Origin: a virus
Virus record (IMG/VR): IMGVR_UViG_3300009428_000064
Location: 1-25,252 of that record
Strand: one strand, 5' to 3'
DNA length: 25,252 nucleotides
Below the pieces are notes generated by a model, which was given only the letters and a program-made list of their open reading frames with translations, did no database searches and was not told the origin of the DNA. Positions within the stretch are counted from its first letter, which is position 1. Every line of letters starts with the position of its first letter. Shown here one piece after another: positions 5,840 to 14,072 of this stretch. The position numbers were made by a program, and so were the translations under genes.

Positions 5840-6776
5840 TGGACTAAACGGTATTAACTACCATAGGTTAATGACACCTTTTCTGCGTATGCAGGCAGAG
5901 TCGAAACTTAATATACACTTCTTTCAAAGCTATAACGAGCTTAAAGATTTTGATATGACTAAGGTTAAGAACTTAGTTACGTCTAGAAGGTGTACTGTTT
6001 CTAATCATAAAGCTTTTAAAAAGTTCTTATTAGACAATGATGTAAAGCTGATACTAGATAACGATGACTTTTGGTATTTACCTAAAGACAACCCAGCACA
6101 TAAGCATTACGAAAAAGTAGCGGGTCCAGAGATTAAAAAGACAATTAAAATAGCTGATGAGATATGGTGCCCCTCTGAGTACCTCATTAATAGAATGAAA
6201 AAAATTAACCCAAATGTCACTTATAGACTTATTCCTAACACCTTATACGAAAAAGAAGAACAATGGAAAGACATTGAAAAAGAACCGACTGACGTAGTTA
6301 GATTTGGTTATGTAGGAGCCAACGGTCACCAGGAAGATATGAAAGCTATGGGTGGAGTTACTTTAGAGGGTAAGGAATCATATTGTATGGACCTTATGAA
6401 CTATATGGACGTACTCAAAGCCAAGCATAAGTTACTCCCTAAAGACGTTCATCAATATGGTGGTTTATACAAACATTTTGACGTATCTATATCTCCTCTA
6501 TTAAACAATAAGTTTAACCGTTGCAAGTCTGCACTTAAAGTAATTGAAGCTGGATATACCAAGACAGCAATCATTGCATCTAATGTATCCCCGTACAAAC
6601 AAGTTATAAAACATAACAAGACAGGTATATTATGTAGTAATCCTGGAGATTGGAAAAGAGCCATTGATGATATGACTCTAGAGAGAGCTCAAGAGCTTGG
6701 GGAGAACTTGAATAAATACTGCAAGAAGCATTATAAGTTAAGCGACATTAACTCTCTAAGGATGAGGGGGCTATGA
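5817..6776 (+). CDS. Glycosyltransferase (GT4/GT-B-like)
   Basis: A 319-aa protein of GT-B/GT4 type. The N-terminal part has LIFLDGLNGINYHRLMTPF (residues 4-22), like the loop after the first strand, and LILDNDDFWYLP (78-89). IADEIWCPSEYLINRMKK (112-129) precedes the interdomain region (LIPNT), then RFGYVGANGH (162-171) opens the C-terminal lobe. FDVSISPLLNNKFNRCKSALKVIEAG (221-246) holds the sugar-nucleotide site, with K237 and E244 as the typical conserved pair. It should move a sugar from a nucleotide-sugar to an unknown acceptor. Start may be either of two tandem ATGs. It overlaps the next gene by ATGA. A GT inside a replication operon is unusual; the acceptor could be phage DNA or host/virion glycan. 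Confidence 0.8.
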   Translation: MMTLIFLDGLNGINYHRLMTPFLRMQAESKLNIHFFQSYNELKDFDMTKVKNLVTSRRCTVSNHKAFKKFLLDNDVKLILDNDDFWYLPKDNPAHKHYEKVAGPEIKKTIKIADEIWCPSEYLINRMKKINPNVTYRLIPNTLYEKEEQWKDIEKEPTDVVRFGYVGANGHQEDMKAMGGVTLEGKESYCMDLMNYMDVLKAKHKLLPKDVHQYGGLYKHFDVSISPLLNNKFNRCKSALKVIEAGYTKTAIIASNVSPYKQVIKHNKTGILCSNPGDWKRAIDDMTLERAQELGENLNKYCKKHYKLSDINSLRMRGL

Positions 6777-7198
6777 GTGACTACCGAAACAATCCCTTTA
6801 ACACAGAATCAGAACTTTTTGATGCTTTAAAAAATCAATTGCTTCCAGATCTTAAAAAGACGAAAGATAGGTTTTCTAAGTACGATTGCTATTCTAATAA
6901 GCACAGAGTCCAAATAGAGCTTAAGTGTCGCAAGTCTCATTACAGCAGACTAGTTATAGAAAAGCTAAAATATGAAGGTCTTTTAGAAAGAAGCAAAGCT
7001 TCTGGAGTTGATCCTGTTTACATAAATTCGACACCATTTGGCGTTTGGGCATTTAGGTTGAACGATATTGATGAGCCTGAATGGAGAGGTAAAAAGATGC
7101 CTAAAGAGACTGACTTTAACGATACCTTTATGATAACCAAGCAGGTAGGTTTTTACGACATAAATAAGGGGACAAACATCACTAGTTTCTTTCAATAA
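6773..7198 (+). CDS. PD-(D/E)XK-like nuclease candidate
   Basis: This 141-aa protein starts in an ATGA overlap with the glycosyltransferase. A helix (TESELFDALKNQLLPDL) is followed by FSKYDCYSNKHRVQIELKCR, with D38 and E49-x-K51 spaced as the metal ligands of PD-(D/E)XK enzymes; a later strand (VYINSTPFGVWAFRLND) fits the core sheet. The fold is shared by many phage nucleases, including small VRR-NUC and resolvase-type proteins. I infer a DNA endonuclease or structure-specific nuclease, but such short motif matches are prone to error and no subfamily is recognised. It is the last large gene before the plus-strand terminator. Confidence 0.55.
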   Translation: MSDYRNNPFNTESELFDALKNQLLPDLKKTKDRFSKYDCYSNKHRVQIELKCRKSHYSRLVIEKLKYEGLLERSKASGVDPVYINSTPFGVWAFRLNDIDEPEWRGKKMPKETDFNDTFMITKQVGFYDINKGTNITSFFQ

Positions 7199-7244
7199 AA
7201 TCACAGCTATCTACGGTAAAATACTATGTAGTAAATTCGTGTTC

Positions 7245-7279
7245 ACCTCTACAAAGCGTAGGGGTTTTACTTTTTTATT
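7245..7279 (+). terminator. Terminator ending the plus-strand operon
   Basis: The stem ACCTCTA (7245-7251) pairs with TAGGGGT (7259-7265), one G-U wobble in 7 bp, over a 7-nt loop, and is followed by the T-rich TTTACTTTTTTATT. It lies 47 nt after the nuclease stop. Only the plus orientation has the T-run, so it does not serve the converging minus-strand operon. The small frame at 7289 starts just beyond it. Confidence 0.65.
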
Positions 7280-7288
7280 ATTCCTAAA

Positions 7289-7393
7289 ATGGCTAAAGAC
7301 CCCTTTGATTCGTGGTTAGAAGATCTTACACAAAAAGAACAACCTACTTGTAATATTGATAACCCAGATGATTGTGAAACTTGTGGTTCTTAG
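7289..7393 (+). CDS. Cysteine-containing microprotein candidate (34 aa)
   Basis: A 34-codon ATG frame lies between the plus terminator and the end of the spanin gene. The product is acidic and has three cysteines, C21, C29 and C32, the last two as C-E-T-C, which could bind a metal or form disulfides. Its TAG (7391-7393) shares two bases with the spanin's stop on the other strand. No Shine-Dalgarno is visible, but that is common in Bacteroidota. It lies downstream of a terminator and would need read-through or its own promoter. Possibly real, possibly chance. Confidence 0.4.
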   Translation: MAKDPFDSWLEDLTQKEQPTCNIDNPDDCETCGS

Positions 7394-7827
7394 GCGTGCT
7401 GAAATAGTCTCTTAAACAATCCCAAGAAGAACATAAGTATTAATAAAAGGAACGAACCAAAGTAAAGCTTGTGGTACCATTTCTCTCTCTCCTGGTAAAC
7501 AATCTTCTCGAAAGGTACATTGACTGTCCTTACTATAGTATCAGACTCACAGCCGCCATCTATTATTAGAGTGTCATAGCTCCGCGTAATCTTTACTCGG
7601 AAGTTGTTCTTTACGATCTCTACTGTATCTATCTTTGAGATGGTTATCGTATCCAATACAGTAGTGGACTTTGTCACAACCGTGTCCGTTACAATCACTG
7701 TGTCCTGAACTAAGATCGTTGGGTCTTTTTGTATCGCTCTCTTGAGATGCCATTGGGTAGAGCAACTTGTGAATCCCGCTAGTAATAAAACTACTAGAAG
7801 AATTAAACTTAGTGTGGAACATTTCAT
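7390..7827 (-). CDS. Unimolecular spanin candidate (lipoprotein plus C-terminal TM)
   Basis: A 145-aa envelope protein. The N terminus is a signal peptide (residues 1-21: KCSTLSL, then LILLVVLLLAGF) ending T-S-C-S with C22 as the likely lipidated cysteine. A strand-rich periplasmic part (about 38-110) contains six D-T-[VIL] units (residues 42, 48, 59, 67, 85, 96). The C terminus has a hydrophobic TM helix (about 121-138) and a short basic cytoplasmic tail (FKRLFQHA). Outer-membrane lipoprotein plus inner-membrane anchor is exactly the u-spanin layout, needed to fuse the two membranes at the last lysis step. It overlaps the upstream 102-aa gene by 4 nt. The topology is convincing; function is inferred. 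Confidence 0.7.
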   Translation of the reverse strand: MKCSTLSLILLVVLLLAGFTSCSTQWHLKRAIQKDPTILVQDTVIVTDTVVTKSTTVLDTITISKIDTVEIVKNNFRVKITRSYDTLIIDGGCESDTIVRTVNVPFEKIVYQEREKWYHKLYFGSFLLLILMFFLGLFKRLFQHA

Positions 7828-8132
7828 CGTCTAGAGCTTTCAAATAATCGTGATTCCATACGATTCATTTGCTGTTTGATTTCTGATATATCTTCTTTTG
7901 TTTCTAAGATAGCGTTATCAATTATCTCTGTCTGTAATCTGAATTCATCAGCTGTTACTGGAGGAACTGGTTCTGTCATAGCAATCTCTATATCACGCTT
8001 CAGCATTCCATAACCAGACGCTGCCATTGCCGCAGTAAGACCTATAGCTATAAGCGACTTGATACTAATACCAAGAACTCTATCTTCTCCAAACGAATCT
8101 AATCTATCTATGGGTGATCTGGGTTTACTCAT
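7824..8132 (-). CDS. One-TM coiled-coil membrane protein in the lysis cassette
   Basis: A 102-aa protein with a charged N terminus, one TM helix (about residues 24-44, SIKSLIAIGLTAAMAASGYGM), a proline-rich turn (EPVPPV, 54-59) and a C-terminal coiled coil (about 61-97: LQTEIIDNAILETKEDISEIKQQ and on). It overlaps its neighbours by 4 nt on both sides (holin candidate upstream, spanin downstream). The position suggests a lysis regulator, antiholin-like protein or a second pore former. The family is not recognised. Confidence 0.6.
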   Translation of the reverse strand: MSKPRSPIDRLDSFGEDRVLGISIKSLIAIGLTAAMAASGYGMLKRDIEIAMTEPVPPVTADEFRLQTEIIDNAILETKEDISEIKQQMNRMESRLFESSRR

Positions 8133-8356
8133 TTCTTTCCTGCAAACTTTTCTAATCCAGATATACCGAATGATCCGAGTGTAACTAACAAGAAAGAATT
8201 GTAGATGAACTCATTAACTACTAGGTCTTTACCAACCCAACCAGTTATGACATCAGCCATAATAACGAATGACATTACAGCAAAAGAAAGGAATCCAATA
8301 ATGGTTTTCTCATTCCAATCGTTGCTATCTTTAAAGATCTCTAGGAATTTTTTCAT
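8129..8356 (-). CDS. Holin candidate, two TM segments
   Basis: A 75-aa protein with two hydrophobic helices, about residues 18-37 (KTIIGFLSFAVMSFVIMADV) and 49-67 (EFIYNSFLLVTLGSFGISG), a short N-terminal amphipathic helix and a basic C-terminal end (EKFAGKK). Size, two TM segments and charged ends fit a small class II holin, which opens the inner membrane at a set time. It is the first gene of the three-gene lysis cassette, about 60 nt after the 1884-aa gene. No endolysin is present in this window, so the muralytic enzyme must lie elsewhere or be part of a virion protein. Confidence 0.62.
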   Translation of the reverse strand: MKKFLEIFKDSNDWNEKTIIGFLSFAVMSFVIMADVITGWVGKDLVVNEFIYNSFLLVTLGSFGISGLEKFAGKK

Positions 8357-8416
8357 ACGACAAAGTTCGTGTATTTTAAATAAGATAACTAGCGTGAACT
8401 CAACTACAGTAGGGTA

Positions 8417-11400
8417 TTACTTTATGTCTTCTATGTCGAATTTCTTAAACGACTTTTTAAATCTTAACATCTGAGCTTTTTCTAAGTTCTCTAAATACTC
8501 TTGACGCTCTGCATTTTCTGTTCTGTCTTTTAACTTTCTGATCTTTCTTAATCTAGAAGAAACATCTTTACTAATGTACTTCATTCGAGATACAGAAATC
8601 TTATCTTTTTTATTTAGCTGTCCGCTTTCAGCCTCTTTAGTCAATTGATTTATTAGCATTACATTATTGTAGTATTCAGAACGATCTTGATAGTCATTTG
8701 TTTGCCCCATAAATATTCTATAGAAAGGAATCTCTCTTGCTTCAGGCAATTCTCCTTCAGTAACTTTTCTTAATGATCTTTGGGTTCTTCCAATTGTTTT
8801 TCCAGCACCTCCTGTAAACCATTCAAAAACAAAACCCATTTTGTCTGGGTTAAGATCAATAGCACCAGGTCTAAATTCAGATCCTCCACTAGCTTTATTT
8901 AATGCTTTAGTCCAAGATTCAAGATTTTTAAACCTATCCCTTCCTAACTCAGAAGCTGGTCTTGGTGTTTTAGACCAAGGGTTTTCTTCACTATATATAG
9001 TTCTTCCAAAAAAGTTTTCGTTGGCAATTAAGCTGATAATTGGCTGACCAAGAGTAGGTGCTAATACTTTAAATATATAAGCTGTAGCATCTGACCCATA
9101 TGAAGGAAAGTTTAAAGGAGAAAATGATCCAAGTGATGCAGTAAATATATCCCCTAGAACTTCACCTTTATCTGTAATTCCTTGATTAGCGTTCATCAAA
9201 GAATTTCCTATCACATAAAAAACATTAAGACCATAAGGGAGTGGGACCTTAACGTAATCACCCTTTTTTTTACTTAAAGGATTCATAATAATAAGATTTC
9301 TTTCACGAACAAATTCAGGTATCTTAGAATAATAAGACTCACCGTCATCATCATCTTCACTCATCGATTCATTAATGATAGACATAACCCCACCAAACAC
9401 CGCTAATCCTGCGGCAAGCTTTTGTGAGTTAGTAACTTTAAGTTGTTTCTTACCTGTCTTTTCATTGAATTCAAACTGTGGCTTTAATGTTTTTACCAAT
9501 CTATTGGTTCCTTGAATAGAAGCGTTAAAGAAAAGATACAAAGAGTTAATAGTAGTACCGTATTCACCACTCCTATTAAAGTTTACAGTTAATTCTTTAG
9601 CTAATTCAGCGGCCTTTTCTCTAGATACTCCAGCTTCACGAGCTTCTATATAAGAAGAAAGACGGATTCCATTTTCTACAGATGTGTTTACCCTTTCCGC
9701 AAAATCTTTGGCCGCTTTTATACTGCTTTCTTTATTCCCTTCAACAAGATTTTTTATGTTAGATTTAAACTCTTCAGGAGACCTAGAATAAAACCATTCT
9801 GTCTTACCACCATCCGCAACAAACTCCGTATAGTATTTTTCTTTGGTATTTAAATCCTTAGTTTTTTTACCTTCCACATTATATATAGCTTTAATAGAAG
9901 GAAGAACCCCAGAAAGAACTTTACCTGCTAGTCCTTTAACTTTTGCTTCATTGAGAACACCACCCTTATTTGTCTCTTCACCTACAAGGTTAAATAAACC
10001 AGCTTGTATATCTCTAGCAAAGTTTCTAAATATAAACTCAGGATCATATGTAGTTATCATTGAGCTTAAAAATCTATTTAAACCAGCCACATATCTAATG
10101 ATGGGTTTCATATCACCTGGGTCAAACACGGTAGTTCCCTTCATTGTTTCTGCCATTCTTGGGTCTGAGAACTGTATGAATTTACTTTCCCCATTTATCA
10201 TAACCCTTAATACCCCGCTATCTTTTTCATTAGACTGAGCATTAAAACTACTAAGTTGTTCTTTGTTTTTTGGTTCTAAAACTGACCAAACACTTTCACC
10301 ATCAGCACCAACTATAGGGTTTTCTTTAACTAAATTAAATAACCTTTGAAGAACTTTATTTTTATTTCCTTCAATAATAGTATTCTGAAGATTGTTTATA
10401 GACTCACTAACAGCATCTCCTGATTCACTTTCCCTTCCCTTAGCTTCTCTCTGATTAAAAACCTTAAATCCTCTACCAGACTGAGTTCGTACTATTTTAT
10501 TCTCTTTAAGATTAGCAAACCCTGATAACGGAATGTAATTAGGATACTCTATAGCCCATTGAGATACCTGCTCTTGGCTTACCAAGCCAGTCTTAACTAA
10601 TATATCTCTTCTTGCTTTATTTATATCTTGAATAGATTCAATTGCATCTCTAATCTTTTTATCTGCATTTTTAAGATTAGGACTTTGAGCTTGCTCCTTA
10701 GTGAAGCCCAACTCTTTTTCAAGAATTTCTTGAGCTTTTTTATCGGACATACCTGATCCTTCTGTGTTTACGTTCTTGCTGTTTTTTGTTTTTTCAAGTA
10801 TACTTTTATTTCTATCTTGAGCAAAGAAAGCTGTGGCAATTTGATCTATTTGATCTAAAGTTTTACCGCTTTTTTTAATAGCTTCAGCCGTTGCTATTTC
10901 CAAGGGATTTATAATCTTTTTTAACTGATCCTGAACCTTACCATCTAAAGTAGACAGAGCGTTTTTAAAATCAGAACTCAAGCTCAAACGCCCTACAGAT
11001 TCTAAGACTTTATTTTGAAGTTGAATTATATCTTCATATTTATCTATGACGCTTCTTCTAAATATACTTAAGTATTCAGCGTATTTACCTTTCTTCTCCA
11101 GCGTTATAACAGCTCCAGGAGTTTGAGGAGTAGTTACAGTACCATCTTCAGCAACAGTAGTTTCTTTAACTTGAGTTGTGCTTGCAGGTGTAGGTGTAGG
11201 CTTTTTGCTTATAGCTCTTCTTTTCTTAGGAGATTTCTTTTTCTTTGGTTTTCTTTTTCGTTTTACTTGATTTATATTATCTGAAATAAATTTGTCATAT
11301 TTAACCTTATCTACTGTGGATCCCTGTTTCCTTATGTATTTAATACCATCATCAATTGCTTGAGCTAAAGACTTACCTGCTAGATAAGCAGCTCTAACAA

Positions 11401-14071
11401 CTTTTAAAGAGTTGTTAGCCATAAATAAAGGTATACCTAGTGTTGCGTCATATGCGTTTCCTCTTGTTGAAGTAACCCTTATCGCTGCATCAAGAAATTC
11501 TATTATTAAATCTTTTGTATTGCTTGATTCATCTGATTCTGTTAACTCAATTTTTCTTTTATACAAAGACTCCAAGCGTTTTAAATCTGAATCAAGAGCA
11601 GTCGTTTTACTAGTAGTAGATTTATCTAAATCCTCTTTTATTAATTTTTCATATTCCTTTATGTTGTTATCGGCTTCTTGTATGAGCCTATTTTCTGTTT
11701 CAGTTTTTTCTTTTTTAAACTCATTTATAGCTTGCTGTCTAGATTTTTCATCTTTTATTCCAACTAGTTTCCCATCTTCTCTCATTTTAGAGACAGTGAA
11801 TGAGCCATCTTTCTTTTTAACTACTTGAAATATATTTTCTTTAACTTGAACTAAATCTTTATTCTTTTCTTCAGAAGCCATTTCTTCTAAAAAGAGAGCC
11901 TCTGCTTCCTTAAGGTCTCTATCTCCTTGTTTCTTTAAAGCATTAAGCTCCTTCTCTGTTTTATTTAATTCTTTTAATTGTTTTGAATCTCTTTCTTCAG
12001 TAATTACTTTAACTTCTTTCTTTATTCTAACGGGCCGTTCTTGTTGACTTTTTTTTATTTTTTTATATTCACCTAATTTTTCGGCTAATGCGTCTGTCCC
12101 AGAATTTACGGATAATGGCCCTTCGATTATTTCAATACCTTTTTCTGAAACTAAATCTACTTGATCATTACCTTGCTCGTCTTTTACTTGACCAATTTCT
12201 ATTATCTCATCTTCCGTTTCAAATACAATTGTATTTTCATTTTCACTGTCTATTTTTATAACACCTTCTTTGTTTTCAAAAATCCCTAGTTGATTTATGT
12301 TTGCTGTTAACCTTTCTCTTTCTATCTTCTCTTCTTGCTGTGCTTTATTTTCTGAATCTTGTTTTTTTTGAGCTTTATTTTCTCTTTCGATTTCATTAAA
12401 GGAAGATCTAGCTTCTGTATTTAATTTTTTCTGCTCTTTCTCTGTTTGATTAGTTTCTTTTTGTTGCAGATTTTTTTCCCTAGCTGCCTGTTTTATTCTT
12501 TCTGTGGCTGTAGGTTCTGGTGGAAAAATAATAGATTTAATTTCATCCATTAAAGCAATAGACTTTTGCTTTTGATATTCTCCAGGAGCACTTAATCTTA
12601 GTTTGTACTCTCTAGCTAATGTCTGTACATTTTCAAATTCAGTAAGACTCAAACTTAAAATCCTTTCCTTAAGCTTACTTTTAATTTCGTTTATACCTGA
12701 TTGTAATTTTTTAAATTCCCCATCAAGAAGTTCCTTTTTAGTTTCTTCAGGTACATTAGGTGAATTTAAATTATTTTTAGTTTCTGATATTTCTTTATTT
12801 AAAGATTGATATTTTTTATCATCAGATAAAATTTCTGTAGAGAAATCCTCAGCAAAAGAAACAATTTCATCAGAAAGCTCTTCTCTCTGCTCATCAGAAA
12901 GCCTATCTTCAGGAGAAGCATTTTTATTTTCTTCGTTAATTTTATTGTTTAAATCAACAATAGTTTGTTCAGAACCAGAAGGTTCTCCTTCTTGTTTTCT
13001 AGACTTAACGTATTCAGCTAAAATACTTGGAGATGCAGGTGCTAGTTCTGCAAAACTTTCTAAAAGAATATCTCTTACATCTATTTCATCACCCGATATA
13101 ACCTGACCTGAAAGTTCACCTGATCCACCTAACAAGGATTGAGCTCCCAATTCTGCAAGGACTGCCTTTCTTTTCACAGCGGAGGGTAGTGCTTCACCTA
13201 TTTTTAAACCTAGTGATTTTCTAGAACTTTTTGCAACAGCACCAGCAATTTTACCACCTGATCCACCAGATACAGCATCAAATAAAGCGATAGGTATGCC
13301 TCTTTTGTTTGCATACAATCTTGCTTTTTCCATAATGCTAGGGTTACTAAATGCATTAGATAAAGCTTCTTCATTAGTAGTATCAACGCCAGCTTCTTGA
13401 AGAGATGACATTACAGCATTAGCATACTCTATGGCGTAAGAAGTACCTCCAGCCAATCCCGCAAAACCTCCTGAAACACCGCCTACAACTGACCCTATTG
13501 CTGTACCTATTGGTCCTCCAATAGAACCTGCCACAGCCCCTATTCCCTTACCACTAGCAGCCCCGACAGCAGCTTCTGTTAATGCAGATGGAGCAGCAAC
13601 ACCCATACTGATAAATGACTGAGGAACTGTCCTTAAAACATCTAAAGCAAAACCACCAATAAGGCTATCGCTGTAAAGAACATCTCCTTCTTTAGGTTGG
13701 TTTTCTTGAAGGATTCTATTATAATATGAAATTTTTTCAAAGTCTGTAGATCCTTTGTCTATTAATTTAGCGAGTATTCCAGAAGCGACACCTGAGTTTA
13801 TAACCTTTTGAATCTCATTAGGGTCATCTGAAATCCATCTTGATTCAAATTCATCATCATCACTCCCCCCTAAAACAACTTCCTCTTCAACAACATCATA
13901 TCCTTTATATGAAGGCTCTTGTACTTGAGTTTGGGTACTTAAATATTCTTCAGCTTTAAACAATTGGTCTTCTGTAAACCTATCATCAGACCTTAAGTAG
14001 TCTAATACATTTTCAGGAGTGTCAACCTGTGATGCTTCCTGAAGCTTTTCGAAGAACTCTTCATCTTCCAT
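8417..14071 (-). CDS. Giant internal virion (ejection/cargo) protein with LPD38-like region
   Basis: A 1884-aa protein. After an acidic N terminus, residues 165-210 are a Gly/Ala zipper (GAVAGSIGGPIG, VVGGVSGGFAG) able to enter membranes, followed by YANKRGIPIALFDAVSGG (253-270), a pattern common in phage internal proteins. Residues about 370-900 are Lys/Glu-rich coiled coil. A very basic segment (about 936-955) and a Thr/Pro linker follow. About 1340-1530 (FRNFARDIQAG to SLYLFFNASIQGTNRLVK) resembles the Large Polyvalent Protein domain LPD38. It should be packed in the head and ejected with DNA, like T7 gp16 or crAss cargo proteins. No catalytic motif was recognised. It begins 1 nt after the 651-aa gene. 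Confidence 0.72.
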   Translation of the reverse strand: MEDEEFFEKLQEASQVDTPENVLDYLRSDDRFTEDQLFKAEEYLSTQTQVQEPSYKGYDVVEEEVVLGGSDDDEFESRWISDDPNEIQKVINSGVASGILAKLIDKGSTDFEKISYYNRILQENQPKEGDVLYSDSLIGGFALDVLRTVPQSFISMGVAAPSALTEAAVGAASGKGIGAVAGSIGGPIGTAIGSVVGGVSGGFAGLAGGTSYAIEYANAVMSSLQEAGVDTTNEEALSNAFSNPSIMEKARLYANKRGIPIALFDAVSGGSGGKIAGAVAKSSRKSLGLKIGEALPSAVKRKAVLAELGAQSLLGGSGELSGQVISGDEIDVRDILLESFAELAPASPSILAEYVKSRKQEGEPSGSEQTIVDLNNKINEENKNASPEDRLSDEQREELSDEIVSFAEDFSTEILSDDKKYQSLNKEISETKNNLNSPNVPEETKKELLDGEFKKLQSGINEIKSKLKERILSLSLTEFENVQTLAREYKLRLSAPGEYQKQKSIALMDEIKSIIFPPEPTATERIKQAAREKNLQQKETNQTEKEQKKLNTEARSSFNEIERENKAQKKQDSENKAQQEEKIERERLTANINQLGIFENKEGVIKIDSENENTIVFETEDEIIEIGQVKDEQGNDQVDLVSEKGIEIIEGPLSVNSGTDALAEKLGEYKKIKKSQQERPVRIKKEVKVITEERDSKQLKELNKTEKELNALKKQGDRDLKEAEALFLEEMASEEKNKDLVQVKENIFQVVKKKDGSFTVSKMREDGKLVGIKDEKSRQQAINEFKKEKTETENRLIQEADNNIKEYEKLIKEDLDKSTTSKTTALDSDLKRLESLYKRKIELTESDESSNTKDLIIEFLDAAIRVTSTRGNAYDATLGIPLFMANNSLKVVRAAYLAGKSLAQAIDDGIKYIRKQGSTVDKVKYDKFISDNINQVKRKRKPKKKKSPKKRRAISKKPTPTPASTTQVKETTVAEDGTVTTPQTPGAVITLEKKGKYAEYLSIFRRSVIDKYEDIIQLQNKVLESVGRLSLSSDFKNALSTLDGKVQDQLKKIINPLEIATAEAIKKSGKTLDQIDQIATAFFAQDRNKSILEKTKNSKNVNTEGSGMSDKKAQEILEKELGFTKEQAQSPNLKNADKKIRDAIESIQDINKARRDILVKTGLVSQEQVSQWAIEYPNYIPLSGFANLKENKIVRTQSGRGFKVFNQREAKGRESESGDAVSESINNLQNTIIEGNKNKVLQRLFNLVKENPIVGADGESVWSVLEPKNKEQLSSFNAQSNEKDSGVLRVMINGESKFIQFSDPRMAETMKGTTVFDPGDMKPIIRYVAGLNRFLSSMITTYDPEFIFRNFARDIQAGLFNLVGEETNKGGVLNEAKVKGLAGKVLSGVLPSIKAIYNVEGKKTKDLNTKEKYYTEFVADGGKTEWFYSRSPEEFKSNIKNLVEGNKESSIKAAKDFAERVNTSVENGIRLSSYIEAREAGVSREKAAELAKELTVNFNRSGEYGTTINSLYLFFNASIQGTNRLVKTLKPQFEFNEKTGKKQLKVTNSQKLAAGLAVFGGVMSIINESMSEDDDDGESYYSKIPEFVRERNLIIMNPLSKKKGDYVKVPLPYGLNVFYVIGNSLMNANQGITDKGEVLGDIFTASLGSFSPLNFPSYGSDATAYIFKVLAPTLGQPIISLIANENFFGRTIYSEENPWSKTPRPASELGRDRFKNLESWTKALNKASGGSEFRPGAIDLNPDKMGFVFEWFTGGAGKTIGRTQRSLRKVTEGELPEAREIPFYRIFMGQTNDYQDRSEYYNNVMLINQLTKEAESGQLNKKDKISVSRMKYISKDVSSRLRKIRKLKDRTENAERQEYLENLEKAQMLRFKKSFKKFDIEDIK

Positions 14072-14072
14072 A

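Noticed and set aside
7574-7843. 89-aa minus-strand frame overlapping the spanin
   Set aside because: Low-complexity shadow frame without signal peptide or TM; the spanin frame has clear lipoprotein and TM features.
8357-8416. 60-nt gap between the 1884-aa gene and the holin candidate
   Set aside because: I looked for a terminator or promoter on the minus strand: only GAACTTTG, one mismatch from the -7 consensus but without a -33 TTG at suitable distance, and no stable hairpin. Left unannotated.
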